From NCBI RefSeq assembly GCF_002967765.1, contig NZ_PUHY01000012.1, positions 1,054,001-1,118,000 on the forward strand: a stretch of 64,000 nt of DNA, written 5' to 3'. Positions within the stretch are counted from its first letter, which is position 1; each line of letters opens with the position of its first letter. A model generated the notes under the pieces. The model was not told the origin of the DNA. It saw nothing but the letters and a program-made list of their open reading frames with translations, and did no database searches. Positions 25,498 through 35,356 of this stretch are shown one piece after another. Both the position numbers and the translations under genes were made by a program. Source of the DNA: Blastopirellula marina. GTDB lineage: Bacteria > Planctomycetota > Planctomycetia > Pirellulales > Pirellulaceae.

Positions 25498-27522
25498 ATG
25501 GATAACCTGACCATCGGCGATGTGCTCGGTCCTGAGGGACTGATTGCCCGCCGATTGCAACAATATGAAGATCGCCCTGAGCAGATGGCCATGGCCGAAG
25601 CGGTTGGCCAGGCGCTCGCCAAGAATCGTCACTTGGTCGTCGAGGCAGGCACCGGCGTTGGAAAGAGTTTCGCATACTTGGTGCCTTCGATTCTGTGGGC
25701 TTGCGGGCAGCAGGGGAACGGCGAAAAGTCGCGGCGCATCGTCATCTCGACCCATACAATCAGCCTGCAAGAGCAGCTGCTCGCCAAAGATATTCCCTTG
25801 GTCAACGCCGCGGTTCCTCTGGAATTCACTGCCGTTTTGGCGAAAGGGCGGGGCAATTACGTTAGTCTTCGCCGGCTGGGATCTGCCTCACTACGAAGCG
25901 CGAGTCTGTTTGCCAAAGATGAAGAAACCGAGCAGATTCAAACGCTCAAGAAGTGGTCGAAAGAGACCGCCGACGGTTCGCTCAGCGATCTCGACTTTCG
26001 TCCCGCGGTGGGAGTTTGGGACGAAATCGCAAGCGACAGCGGCAATTGCTTGGGACGAAAGTGTCCCACTTACGATGATTGCTTCTACTATCGTGCCCGG
26101 CGGCGAATGCAAAACGCCCAAGTGCTGATCGTGAATCACGCTCTCTTCTTCAGTGACATGGCTTTACGACGTGGGGGCGTGAGTTTGCTTCCCTCGTATG
26201 ACGCGGTGATCTTCGACGAAGCCCATACTTTGGAAGGGGTTGCTGGCGACCACCTTGGGATGTCGGTCACGTCGACGCAAATTGATTTCGCGCTGAACAA
26301 ACTCTTCAACGAACGAACCCAGAAGGGGCTGCTGGTGCATCATGAGTGCGCCGACGCGATGAATCAGGTGGTTCATACGCGTTACCGAGCGCAGCAATTT
26401 TTTAATGAACTTGATAGTTGGCTCGAGGAAAACCCTGGCGGTAATGGTCGTGTAACTGTTCCCGAACTCGTGCCGAACGTGCTTTCGCCGGCCATGGCCA
26501 AACTGGCCTCGATGGTCAAAGCGGAAGGAGATCGCTTCGAAGAAGAGGGAACTCGACAAGACTTCCATAGTTTGTCCGATCGCATCTTCCTGATGGCCGA
26601 TTCAATCGAAGCCTGGCGGATGCAGAAGATGGAGCGGACGGTCTACTGGGTAGAAAGCAGCCAGCAGCGTGGGCCGTATCGTCGTGTGAAATTATTCGCC
26701 ACACCGATCGAAGTCGGCCCAGTCTTGCGGGAGGAGTTGTTCCAAAAAGTCGACAGCGTGATTTTGACGAGTGCTACGTTATCGGCATCGCCCGATCATG
26801 GATTCGACTTCTTCCGCGATCGCATAGGTCTGATGCGAAACGATGCACTAACGGTAGGCAGCCCTTTCGATTACAAGAAGAATGTGAAGCTGGTTCTCGT
26901 CAAGGGAATGCCTGATCCTGGCAACCGTCGCGACTACGACCAGGCTTTGGCAGATATGGTGAAGCGATATGTCGAGCAGACTCAAGGGCACGCGTTTGTA
27001 CTCTTTACTAGCTACGACATGTTGCGGAATTGTGCCTCACGGGTCTCGCGTTGGATGACACAGAACGGATACACACTGTTCAGCCAGTCCGATGGGATGC
27101 CACGTGGGCAAATGGTGCAAAAGTTCAAAGAGACGCCAGGCTCGGTATTGTTCGGTACAGACAGCTTTTGGCAGGGAGTTGATGTTCCTGGTGATGCCCT
27201 GCAAAACGTGATCATCACTAAGCTTCCATTCAGTGTGCCCGATCACCCGCTCCTTCAAGCTCGGTTGAATCAAATCAAAGAGCGAGGGGGGCAACCTTTT
27301 TCGGAGTATCAACTGCCGGAAGCGATCATCAAGCTCCGCCAAGGCTTTGGCCGCTTGATCCGTGGCCATGCCGATAAGGGAATGGTGGTCATCCTCGATC
27401 CACGGATTCAAACCAAAGGCTACGGACGAGCTTTCTTAAAGGCGCTGCCCGAATGTCAGCTAGTTGAAGACAGCTTTGCTGGGGCTGGCTCGGCTGGGCC
27501 GCAGTGGGACGACTATATTTAG
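25498..27522 (+). CDS. DinG/XPD-type ATP-dependent DNA helicase
   Basis: 674 residues, superfamily 2. The Q-motif YEDRPEQ (23-29), Walker A EAGTGVGKSF (49-58), motif II DEAH (240-243) and C-terminal motifs including QGFGRLIRG are visible. The iron-sulphur domain has three Cys at 184, 189 and 195 (CLGRKCPTYDDC), but the expected first Cys after GRGNY is Ser (NYVS). Family members unwind DNA structures 5' to 3'. The gene converges with the TlpA-like gene with only 3 bp between stops. Confidence 0.88.
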   Translation: MDNLTIGDVLGPEGLIARRLQQYEDRPEQMAMAEAVGQALAKNRHLVVEAGTGVGKSFAYLVPSILWACGQQGNGEKSRRIVISTHTISLQEQLLAKDIPLVNAAVPLEFTAVLAKGRGNYVSLRRLGSASLRSASLFAKDEETEQIQTLKKWSKETADGSLSDLDFRPAVGVWDEIASDSGNCLGRKCPTYDDCFYYRARRRMQNAQVLIVNHALFFSDMALRRGGVSLLPSYDAVIFDEAHTLEGVAGDHLGMSVTSTQIDFALNKLFNERTQKGLLVHHECADAMNQVVHTRYRAQQFFNELDSWLEENPGGNGRVTVPELVPNVLSPAMAKLASMVKAEGDRFEEEGTRQDFHSLSDRIFLMADSIEAWRMQKMERTVYWVESSQQRGPYRRVKLFATPIEVGPVLREELFQKVDSVILTSATLSASPDHGFDFFRDRIGLMRNDALTVGSPFDYKKNVKLVLVKGMPDPGNRRDYDQALADMVKRYVEQTQGHAFVLFTSYDMLRNCASRVSRWMTQNGYTLFSQSDGMPRGQMVQKFKETPGSVLFGTDSFWQGVDVPGDALQNVIITKLPFSVPDHPLLQARLNQIKERGGQPFSEYQLPEAIIKLRQGFGRLIRGHADKGMVVILDPRIQTKGYGRAFLKALPECQLVEDSFAGAGSAGPQWDDYI

Positions 27523-27525
27523 TCG

Positions 27526-28818
27526 TTAGTGCTCCAATAGCTTCTCAACTTTACGTTGTAGAGTTACTTCGTCTCCTTTATCGAAGCCGTGGTGGTAGTC
27601 GCGGATGACGCCTTGCCGGTCGAGGAAGAAAGTCATGGGATACGAGGTGACGGTGTACTTTTCTCGGGCAATTTTACTTCCCATGACGACGATTGGGTGC
27701 TCCAGCGCGAGTTGCTTGATGTTCTGGCGAATTGCTTCCGGCGATTCGTCGTAACCGTTCACCGAAATTACCTTCACACCTTGGTCTGCGAATTGTTTTT
27801 GCAGCGAGGTCAGGTGAGGTGCCTCTTGTTGGCAAGGAGCACAGGCAATGCCAGAGAAGTTCAGCACGGTGACGTTGCCTTGGGCGAACTCGTGTAGGTC
27901 AACCTCTTGCTCGTCCTGGTTCTGAAGCTGAAAGTTAGGAGCCTTCTTCCCGAGAAGATCTTCCAGGGCAATTCCCATGATCCGCGTTCCGACGCGGCAC
28001 TGTTTAAAACCAAGTTGTTTCGCGAACTGGTCGGCCGGCGAAGGTAGAGAGGCCCCGAAGGGGTCGTTTGGGTCCCAATTTCTGCTGCAAAATTCTTCGA
28101 CTGCTTTTTGGCCATCCCGCGTTGTTTGGCATCGCAGCAGAAGGCTTTCACGGGCCTGAGGGGCCAATTCGTCGACGATTTCTTTCAACTGGGCGACCAC
28201 TATTGGCGGAAATGCCTGAAAATCGCGCGTGATCGGTTCGTCGAGAATCACGAAGATGTCGGCCCCATAGGTCAAGCGGCGGGCAAGGGGCGAGGTCACG
28301 CGAAACGCCTCGAAGCCGTCACCAGCCAGACGTAGGTCTGTTAAGGTCTTCGTTGTGTGATTGGGCAAGGTGAAATCGGGCTTATCCGCGAAGCGGGTGC
28401 CGCCACCTTCCAGGACGGTGCCTTTGAGGCGGAGCTTCGGCTCGAACGAGGTTTCCGCAAAACGCTTTTTCATTTGCTGAGTCAGTTTGCGAACGTCGAA
28501 GTACTCGGTCACCGAAACTTTGACGTAGACGCGGGGAGATGTAAGCATCTGATCGTGGACGATCTCCCGTAAACGAGCTTGAACTTGCGGCCCCAGAACG
28601 TATTCAGGTCGGACTATTTTGTCGGCAGAGATCGGATCGCCGTCGATCTCTAAGTAAATGTCCGCGTCGGTCGTTTCTAGTAGTTTCTGTTGCAGCCCGG
28701 TCTCGATGGGAAAAGCAACGAACGACGGCTTATCTTCTTTCTCAGCAAAGGATTCGAGCGGTGAGAGCAGGATCGCCAAGAGCGGAAGAAGGAGCAGGGA
28801 CCGCATGGTGGGGATCAC
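27526..28818 (-). CDS. Exported TlpA-like thioredoxin protein with N-terminal domain
   Basis: 430 residues: signal peptide (to about residue 25), an uncharacterised domain of about 260 residues, then a TlpA/ResA-type redoxin domain with GKKAPNFQL and the redox site CAPC, followed by VKVISVNGYDES. It probably acts as a periplasmic thiol-disulphide reductase. The N-terminal domain has no family I recognise. Confidence 0.85.
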   Translation of the reverse strand: MIPTMRSLLLLPLLAILLSPLESFAEKEDKPSFVAFPIETGLQQKLLETTDADIYLEIDGDPISADKIVRPEYVLGPQVQARLREIVHDQMLTSPRVYVKVSVTEYFDVRKLTQQMKKRFAETSFEPKLRLKGTVLEGGGTRFADKPDFTLPNHTTKTLTDLRLAGDGFEAFRVTSPLARRLTYGADIFVILDEPITRDFQAFPPIVVAQLKEIVDELAPQARESLLLRCQTTRDGQKAVEEFCSRNWDPNDPFGASLPSPADQFAKQLGFKQCRVGTRIMGIALEDLLGKKAPNFQLQNQDEQEVDLHEFAQGNVTVLNFSGIACAPCQQEAPHLTSLQKQFADQGVKVISVNGYDESPEAIRQNIKQLALEHPIVVMGSKIAREKYTVTSYPMTFFLDRQGVIRDYHHGFDKGDEVTLQRKVEKLLEH

Positions 28819-29120
28819 CTTTTTAAGATGGGGGAAACCTTGTTTCGTGAGACCAAGCTATCGCTCTCCGGTGACCCAAGCAAGCAATATTCTCAGAAGG
28901 AGTGTATGGAGGATCCGTACGAAGTGGCGGACTTGATGTTCCGCATGAAAGTTTCGCTGGAAAGTCGGTATCGCGGAGATGTTCCACAGCTCTCCCCATT
29001 CAAGTGGGGTTAGTTGACCCTGTCGCTTGTCCGGCTTACAGTAGATTTGCCTTTCTACGGGCCCTTTTCTGGGTTCGAGATCTTCCTTGCAACTCTTTCT
29101 GAAAGCTGCGGTTAGCATCG
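28819..29120. other. Divergent intergenic region
   Basis: About 300 bp between the divergent TlpA-like gene and hisF. No coding feature or hairpin with a T run is evident. Promoters for both genes are expected here but no clear boxes are recognised. Confidence 0.5.
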
Positions 29121-29888
29121 ATGTTGGCCAGCCGTGTGATACCGTGTTTGGACGTCAATCAGGGGCGTGTCGTGAAAGGAACGAACTTCGTTCAGCTGCG
29201 CGACGCCGGCGACCCGGTTGAAGTTGCTGCGCGATACGAGCGTGAAGGCGCGGATGAACTCGTTTTTCTCGATATTACTGCCAGTCACGAACAGCGTGAT
29301 ATCATTTTAGATGTCGTAAGTCGAACGGCTGAAGTGGTTTTCATGCCGCTGACCGTTGGCGGTGGAATTCGCACGATGGAGGACATTCGCGCTTTATTGA
29401 ATGCAGGTGCGGATAAGGTCTCGATCAATTCCACCGCGTGCAAAGACCCTGAGTTCGTCCGTCAGGCCGCCAAGAGATTTGGCAGTCAGTGTATTGTGGT
29501 AAATATCGATCCCAAACGTGTCCAGAAGGATGGCCAAGAGGTATGGGAAGTCCACATTCATGGAGGGCGAACCCCGACCGGCTTAGAGGCAGTTAGTTGG
29601 GCGAAAGAGGTTGAACAGCTTGGGGCTGGCGAAATCGTGCTGACTAGTATGGATCGCGACGGCACCAAGGATGGCTACGACTTGGAAGTGACCCGAGCGG
29701 TTAGCGAAGCGGTGAAGATCCCCGTGGTGGCCAGCGGCGGGGCGGGTAGCCCAGAGCATTTAGCCGACGCGATTCTCGAGGGGAAAGCGGATGCGGCCTT
29801 GGCGGCAAGCATTTTTCACTTCGGGCAATACAGCATCCACGAGACCAAAGAATTGATGCGAGATCGAGGAATTTGCGTAAGGCTTTGA
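29121..29888 (+). CDS. hisF: Imidazole glycerol phosphate synthase cyclase subunit
   Basis: 255 residues, full length. It closes the imidazole ring from PRFAR with ammonia from HisH in histidine synthesis. The catalytic Asp11 lies in [14 protein letters not shown], and the VGGGIR, NIDPKR and ASGGAGS phosphate-site motifs are all present. HisH is not in the window, so the his genes are not clustered here. Confidence 0.97.
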   Translation: MLASRVIPCLDVNQGRVVKGTNFVQLRDAGDPVEVAARYEREGADELVFLDITASHEQRDIILDVVSRTAEVVFMPLTVGGGIRTMEDIRALLNAGADKVSINSTACKDPEFVRQAAKRFGSQCIVVNIDPKRVQKDGQEVWEVHIHGGRTPTGLEAVSWAKEVEQLGAGEIVLTSMDRDGTKDGYDLEVTRAVSEAVKIPVVASGGAGSPEHLADAILEGKADAALAASIFHFGQYSIHETKELMRDRGICVRL

Positions 29889-29955
29889 TTCTGAGGCCAC
29901 GACGAATCAAAATAGTAGGCTTGTCCTAGCACATAGGAACCAAGGGAACAGAGAC

Positions 29956-31104
29956 ATGGCTGAAATCGACGAAGCGATTGCCGAGAAGTTTCTTAAGAAA
30001 GATGTCGAATACGAAGTCGATAAGATCTTCCGAGCCTTGGTGAAGCTGGAAGGCTCGGACTTGCACATGAAGGTGGGGCGACCGCCGATTGTTCGCGTGC
30101 ACGGTACGTTAAAGAACTTGAATCGTGGCCCGATCGAAGCGGAAGAAATGCTGCGATTATTGTGGCCTTTGCTGGACGAACGCAATGCAAGAATCTTTAA
30201 AGAAAACGGCGGTGCCGACTTCGCGCATACCGTCGACGTTGATGGAGAAACGTGGCGTTTTCGTGTGAACATGTTCACCCAGTTGGGCAACGTCGGCCTG
30301 GTGGCTCGTCGTATCAATAACTGGATTCCAAACTTCGAGGGGCTCAATCTTCCGCCAGTGATGGAGAGCCTTTGTAAGTTCGACCAAGGCATGGTGTTGC
30401 TGGCCGGGGTGACGGGTTCTGGTAAAAGTACGACCATTGCGTCAATGCTGAACTGGATCAATCGCAATTACTCGAAACATATTCTGACGCTCGAAGATCC
30501 GATCGAATTCGTCTATTCGGAAGATAAATGCCTGATCAATCAACGCGAGATCGGGCAAGACGTGAAGGACTTCGAAATCGCGATGGCGCATGCCGTGCGT
30601 GAAGACCCTGACATCATTCTCATCGGTGAAATGCGTGATCAGGAAACGTTCCTCACGGCGATTCACGCGGCGGAAACGGGGCACTTGGTGTTCGGGACGA
30701 TCCACGCTTCAAGTTCTTCCAGTACCATCGGTCGTATTCTCGACTTGTTCCCTGAGGAAATGCACGGCGCGATTCGAAGTGCGATCGCGTTTAACATGAA
30801 GGGCATCGTCGCTCAGAAACTTCTCAAGTCGATTAAGCCGGGCGTTGGCCGCGTGCCGACGGTCGAGATCATGACGATGAATCCCACCGTCCAGAAACTG
30901 ATTCTGGAAGGGAAAGACGCGAAGCTCCCCGACGCGATTCGTATTGGTAAAGACGACGGGATGCAAGACTTCACGATGAGCCTCAAGTCGCTGATTGACA
31001 AGGAATTGATTGACCGCGAAACGGCATTCGCAGTGGCTCCAAACGTCGAAGCTCTGAAGATGGCACTCAAAGGCATCAATGTGGCACAACCTGGGATGGT
31101 TTAA
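29956..31104 (+). CDS. pilT: Type IV pilus retraction ATPase PilT
   Basis: 382 residues. N-terminal PilT domain (GSDLHMKVGRPPIVRVHG), Walker A GVTGSGKS (151-158), Asp box TLEDPIEF (178-185), Walker B DIILIGEMRD (219-228) and His box TGHLVFGTIH (241-250) are all intact. PilT drives pilus depolymerisation. Its stop overlaps the start of the next gene by one base (TAATG), so the two are translationally coupled. Confidence 0.92.
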   Translation: MAEIDEAIAEKFLKKDVEYEVDKIFRALVKLEGSDLHMKVGRPPIVRVHGTLKNLNRGPIEAEEMLRLLWPLLDERNARIFKENGGADFAHTVDVDGETWRFRVNMFTQLGNVGLVARRINNWIPNFEGLNLPPVMESLCKFDQGMVLLAGVTGSGKSTTIASMLNWINRNYSKHILTLEDPIEFVYSEDKCLINQREIGQDVKDFEIAMAHAVREDPDIILIGEMRDQETFLTAIHAAETGHLVFGTIHASSSSSTIGRILDLFPEEMHGAIRSAIAFNMKGIVAQKLLKSIKPGVGRVPTVEIMTMNPTVQKLILEGKDAKLPDAIRIGKDDGMQDFTMSLKSLIDKELIDRETAFAVAPNVEALKMALKGINVAQPGMV

Positions 31105-32882
31105 TGCGAAGACTCGCTCTGTTGGTTTTTTGCCTTCTTCTGTTGGCGATCGGTTTCAATTTATTTGGTTTCGAGTCCACGGCTTTTGCTCAGGCGGGCG
31201 ATACGGCTGCGTCGAATCCGGAAAAGTACAAATGGACCACCGATGAATATGGCTACATAAATCCAATCATGTTGGCGGCCATGTTCCTGCTCTTCTTCTT
31301 GTGGGTATGGACCACCGATTGGGTTGGCCAAGATTGTCCTGATCGCAAGTTGCCGGTACCTGCATGGGTGATTCCCAATGTGCTCGTCTTCGGTTTGACG
31401 TTTTGGATTATCTCGGCCGTCGTGCCGTTTTTCCTTGGGTATGTACTCGCCATTCTGGCGTGGGCGATCCCGCTTGGAATCTACATCAAGACACGCAACA
31501 ACCTTGTCGATCCACACGAACGGGTCATGACGAAGGATCACATCCGATACGTCGTCTCGAAGCTTTCCGGTGGAAAGGTGAAGTCGGAAATCAAAGCTGG
31601 CTGGGAAGCTGGTCCCGTTATGGAGATCCAGGCTCGGGGGGCAGATGATACGAAGAATACCGAGAATCTATACAACGCTCGGAAGCTTCCCGACGCATTC
31701 GTCTGGGTGAAAGAACTCATTGCCGAAATGGTAACCCGTCGGGCAACTAAGGTAATGATGGACTACACCAAGGACACCGTTGCAATGCGTTATCTGATCG
31801 ATGGTGTTTGGCTGGCGGGTGAAAACCGCGACCGTGAATCAAGCGATCAGATGTTGATGGTGATGAAGTTGCTCTGCAACCTCAATCCGCAAGAACGCCG
31901 TGCCCGTCAATCAGGCGAGTTCTTCGTCAAATACGACGGTCGAAAGCTGAATTGCTCGGTGACCTCGCAAGGAACGCAATCGGGCGAACGCGTTATCTTC
32001 GTGGTGCCGCTGGTCTTGTCGAAGCTGGAAACGCTGGAAGATCTGGGGATGTCGCCGGAAATGGTTCAGGAAGTGAAAGGGTTGATGGGAATGCCCAACG
32101 GGCTTTTCGTCTTCACGGCCAAACCAGAAGGGGGCATGTCGACGCTGTACTACGCCGGTCTGAGTTCAACGGACCGCTTGATGCGAGATTTCGCCGGTAT
32201 CGAAGCGAAGAGCTCCCGCGAACCGGAAGTGATGAACATTGCCTTACAGCATTACGATGAAAGCAGCGCCAAGAAGCCAGAAGAAATGCTGGCCGCTGTG
32301 ATTCGTAATCAGCCGGACGCTTTGGTCGTTCGCCGCATTGAATCGCCTGCCGTGTTCAATGTGCTGTTAGAGCAAGCGAACAGCACCCGTATCTGTTTCA
32401 CTAGTGTCAACGTGAAGGAGGACGCGGCCGAAGGCGTGTTGCGGTTGCTTTCGCTGAAGGTACCCGCCGATCAGTATGCGTCGGCCTTAATTGGCGTGCT
32501 CAACACGCGGTTGTGTCGCCGGCTGTGCAAGAACTGTCGCGAAGAGTTTCAACCGAACCTGCAAATGTTGAAGCGTCTTGGCTTGTCGCCTGACAAGGTC
32601 GACAAGCTTTACAAAACGCCAACCCCTCCAGGTCCGGACGAACCCCAAAAGCCGCCGTGCGAACACTGTGGCGGGGTCGGTTACTACGGTCGAATTGGCA
32701 TCTTCGAGCTGATGAAAGTCAACGACGGAATTCGTCGGGCAATCGTCAAAACACCCAAGCTGGACGCAGTGCGTGCTGCATCGAAAGCAGCCGGCAATCG
32801 AACCTTGCAGGAAGAAGCCATCCGCCTGGTGGCGACTGGGGTCACTTCGATCGAAGAAATCAGCCGCGTACTCAAAGAATAA
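31104..32882 (+). CDS. Membrane-anchored GspE/PilB-like protein with lost ATPase motifs
   Basis: 592 residues. A signal-like N-terminus (1-30) and three membrane helices (about 53-70, 88-107, 109-128) precede a GspE/PilB-like core from about 200. The position of Walker A (GPTGSGKTT) is AKPEGGMST (339-347) with no Lys; Walker B is DALVVRRIES (405-414) with no GE; the His box is replaced by FTSVNVKED. The zinc site is kept (CRRLCKNC 471-478, CEHC 519-522). It therefore resembles a secretion ATPase that cannot bind ATP normally and may serve as a membrane anchor or partner for PilT. It overlaps pilT by one base. Confidence 0.85.
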   Translation: MRRLALLVFCLLLLAIGFNLFGFESTAFAQAGDTAASNPEKYKWTTDEYGYINPIMLAAMFLLFFLWVWTTDWVGQDCPDRKLPVPAWVIPNVLVFGLTFWIISAVVPFFLGYVLAILAWAIPLGIYIKTRNNLVDPHERVMTKDHIRYVVSKLSGGKVKSEIKAGWEAGPVMEIQARGADDTKNTENLYNARKLPDAFVWVKELIAEMVTRRATKVMMDYTKDTVAMRYLIDGVWLAGENRDRESSDQMLMVMKLLCNLNPQERRARQSGEFFVKYDGRKLNCSVTSQGTQSGERVIFVVPLVLSKLETLEDLGMSPEMVQEVKGLMGMPNGLFVFTAKPEGGMSTLYYAGLSSTDRLMRDFAGIEAKSSREPEVMNIALQHYDESSAKKPEEMLAAVIRNQPDALVVRRIESPAVFNVLLEQANSTRICFTSVNVKEDAAEGVLRLLSLKVPADQYASALIGVLNTRLCRRLCKNCREEFQPNLQMLKRLGLSPDKVDKLYKTPTPPGPDEPQKPPCEHCGGVGYYGRIGIFELMKVNDGIRRAIVKTPKLDAVRAASKAAGNRTLQEEAIRLVATGVTSIEEISRVLKE

Positions 32883-32936
32883 CAAAGGGCGATCTGAGTA
32901 TCTTCCCTTTTTAAACTTCCATCAGGAATATCTGCC

Positions 32937-33509
32937 GTGGGCTTACATTTTTGGGTTTTCGTCGTCGGGCTTCCCGTCGTACTTTTTGCAGTGGCGTACA
33001 GCCAATGCTTTTGGACGAATTTTCTGAACTGCCTGTTGATCATTCTATGTAGTGCTCTGTCATTCAATTACGCCCAGCTTCTAGCCAATCTGATTAATGA
33101 CCAAGCCCCCGAATGGAGCGCCTTTACCGAGTTCGCGTGCATGTGGCTCGTGTTTATCATCACTTTTTTGATAGCAAAGCTGATTTGCAATCAACTTTCC
33201 AAGTTCCCAGTACGTATGGGAAAGAAGTATGACACCGCGTTCGACTGGGTTGGTTGCGGTTTGCAGACAGTCGTTCTGTACGGCTGGATTTGTTTCTCGC
33301 TGTTCTCCTCGCCAGTCGGTGACGACGGATTTGCTCAGATGATGCGAAGTGGTGTTCCTTCTAGCGTGGGGCAGATCTACGGCACCGTGGTCGTTGGATT
33401 GCCTTCCAGCTTAGGTATGAGTATGGGAGGCCAGTCGTTCGACGTCAGTAAGTACGCTAGAACTCGCATCCAACGAGCTCAGGACGAAGTTAATCACGAC
33501 AAAAAGTAG
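32937..33509 (+). CDS. CvpA-like integral membrane protein
   Basis: 190 residues from GTG 32937, with AGGA (32923-32926) upstream. Four predicted membrane segments; the third and fourth (WLVFIITFLIAKLICN; CGLQTVVLYGWICFSL) with a G-rich loop resemble CvpA-family proteins. The C-terminal tail is charged. Role unknown. It follows the PilT/GspE-like genes by 54 bp, same strand. Confidence 0.55.
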   Translation: MGLHFWVFVVGLPVVLFAVAYSQCFWTNFLNCLLIILCSALSFNYAQLLANLINDQAPEWSAFTEFACMWLVFIITFLIAKLICNQLSKFPVRMGKKYDTAFDWVGCGLQTVVLYGWICFSLFSSPVGDDGFAQMMRSGVPSSVGQIYGTVVVGLPSSLGMSMGGQSFDVSKYARTRIQRAQDEVNHDKK

Positions 33510-33563
33510 TGGGCTCCCTTTCCCAGAAACCGTACTTCTTCTCTAACCGACGACTACCGAATC

Positions 33564-34304
33564 ATGGCCGATTCCGCCCAGCAGCATACGAGCGCCGGAT
33601 TTTCCGCTGAAAACGAAGACCTGATGCAATACCGCGAAATCAGCCGATTGGCGATCGTGGGATTGGTATTGGGGATTCTTTCGGTCTTGGCGGTATTCAC
33701 TTCGGTGCTGTGGATCGTCCCGGTCATCGCAATCATTCTTAGCCTGGTTGCCTATTACCAAATCGGTCGCTCGGAACTTCTCACTGGACAAGGGATGGCC
33801 CTGGCGGGAATGGGCCTGGCAGCGTTGTGGCTTGGTCTGAGTGTTACGCAGTCTGCGGTGAAACAGCATGCGTTGGTAACCGCTTCGCGTGAAATGGCTG
33901 CCGATTGGCTCGATCTGATCCTTGAAAAGAAGTACATGGAAGCCCATCAGCTGACGACACATCCCTCGTCGCGTCCGCCAGCCAAGACGTCGCTGCCGGC
34001 GTATTACGCGGAAAGCAGCATGCGTGAGGAGGAACTCGAAGGCTTCGAGTCACGCGACATCATTCGCGAGATTACCAAATGGGATGGCGGGCCCCTCGAG
34101 GAAACCTACGTCCGCGATTTCGCAACAAGTGCCTTTGAAGGGACTTATTACGTCTCACATATCTTTCTAATTTCCGACAAAGAAAGTGGAAAACCTCTCT
34201 GGGATGTAAAGGTCACTGTGAAGCGGCAGAATGGCAGTGGTGACTTGGAAGGTTCATTCGTCTGGATTGCCGACAGCATCGCGATGGAAAAGAAGTATCG
34301 CTAA
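33564..34304 (+). CDS. Membrane protein with DUF4190-like helices
   Basis: 246 residues: two membrane segments (about 29-53 and 75-95, LVLGILSVLAVFTSVLWIVPV and GMALAGMGLAALWLG) in the order seen in DUF4190 proteins, then a soluble C-terminal domain of about 150 residues resembling NTF2-like or lumazine-binding folds only weakly. It ends the operon with pilT and is closed by a strong terminator. Confidence 0.6.
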   Translation: MADSAQQHTSAGFSAENEDLMQYREISRLAIVGLVLGILSVLAVFTSVLWIVPVIAIILSLVAYYQIGRSELLTGQGMALAGMGLAALWLGLSVTQSAVKQHALVTASREMAADWLDLILEKKYMEAHQLTTHPSSRPPAKTSLPAYYAESSMREEELEGFESRDIIREITKWDGGPLEETYVRDFATSAFEGTYYVSHIFLISDKESGKPLWDVKVTVKRQNGSGDLEGSFVWIADSIAMEKKYR

Positions 34305-34334
34305 CACCACCAGAAATATTCAGCGATTCCATTA

Positions 34335-34367
34335 AAAAGGCCCCCTGCAATTTGCTGGGGGCCTTTT
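34335..34367. terminator. Bidirectional terminator
   Basis: The stem aaaaggccccc / gggggcctttt lies between convergent genes ending at 34304 and 34403. A and T runs flank both sides. Confidence 0.92.
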
Positions 34368-34402
34368 GCTTTGTCGGGTTTTCCCGTTCGTCAGCGACGG
34401 AA

Positions 34403-35356
34403 CTAGCTGGTCGCTTCGGCAACGCTGGCCTTCATCTTGTCGAGACCTTCCTTGGCGACTTCCAACGCGTCACGCTTCCAGTATTCGGCGTTGAAGAGTT
34501 CGAGCGAGAAGACGCCTGCGAATCCGTTGCCCAGCAAAGTCTGGATCATTGACTTCAGAGGGGCAACACCGTCGCCAGGAAAGACGCGCGCTCCGTCGTT
34601 GATCTTCTCGCGAGGCGGGTCGGCTGGGTAGTCGTTCATATGAAACACTGGGATTGCGTTGCCGCTGATTACGCTCAGGCCGCTGAAGTCGGAGCCGCCT
34701 TTGTAGATGTGGTAAACGTCCGGCATCATGCATGCATCAGGATGGTTAGCTTCAACTACCACCATAGCGACTTCTCCGAGACGCGATAGATTCGTCGAGA
34801 AGCCCCACAGTTCTAGTTCCGGGACAACGCCCGTTTGCTGTCCAACTTCCAACAAGGCGTGGTACCGTTTGGCCACTTCCAGCAAATCCAGCTTGGGGCC
34901 ATTCGTGGCGCCGGCCGGGGGGGCGGCGATTCGGGTACCGCCGATCTCAGCTAGTAGGGCCATATCACGCTTAGCGTGTTCAAGTCCTTGCTTGCGCTTA
35001 TCCGGATCTTCGACAATCCACTGCGCGAAGCCGATCGCGCTTTCGACCTTCAAGCCGGAGTCGTCGATTCGCTTCCTCAAGTCAGCAAGACTCTTGCCCG
35101 CCTTCTTGTGGTCTTCAATCTTCGAAATCCACGGTTCGATCCCTTGATAGCCCGCCTTGGCGGCGATGTCGACTTCTTCTTCGATCGTCAGATTTTGGCC
35201 TCGGATCGTGCTGGTGTTGAAGCAGTAACGGATCGAGGACGCATCTTTTGGGGCCGCTTTGGCTGACGGTAGACCACCCAGGCCTAATCCCACCGACGCC
35301 AATGCACCTGCTGCGGACAAAGAAAGCATTTGACGACGATCAAGAAGTGTGGACAT
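34403..35356 (-). CDS. Exported sugar phosphate isomerase/epimerase-like TIM barrel
   Basis: 317 residues. The N-terminus DRRQMLSLSAAGALA is a Tat-type leader with RR. The barrel carries the usual acidic residues of the family (ELELWGF, PDVYHIYKGGSDF, FHMND, FSLELFN). It probably acts in the periplasm on a sugar derivative. The carrier of the Tat leader is typical of planctomycete members annotated as hydroxypyruvate isomerase-like. Confidence 0.85.
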   Translation of the reverse strand: MSTLLDRRQMLSLSAAGALASVGLGLGGLPSAKAAPKDASSIRYCFNTSTIRGQNLTIEEEVDIAAKAGYQGIEPWISKIEDHKKAGKSLADLRKRIDDSGLKVESAIGFAQWIVEDPDKRKQGLEHAKRDMALLAEIGGTRIAAPPAGATNGPKLDLLEVAKRYHALLEVGQQTGVVPELELWGFSTNLSRLGEVAMVVVEANHPDACMMPDVYHIYKGGSDFSGLSVISGNAIPVFHMNDYPADPPREKINDGARVFPGDGVAPLKSMIQTLLGNGFAGVFSLELFNAEYWKRDALEVAKEGLDKMKASVAEATS

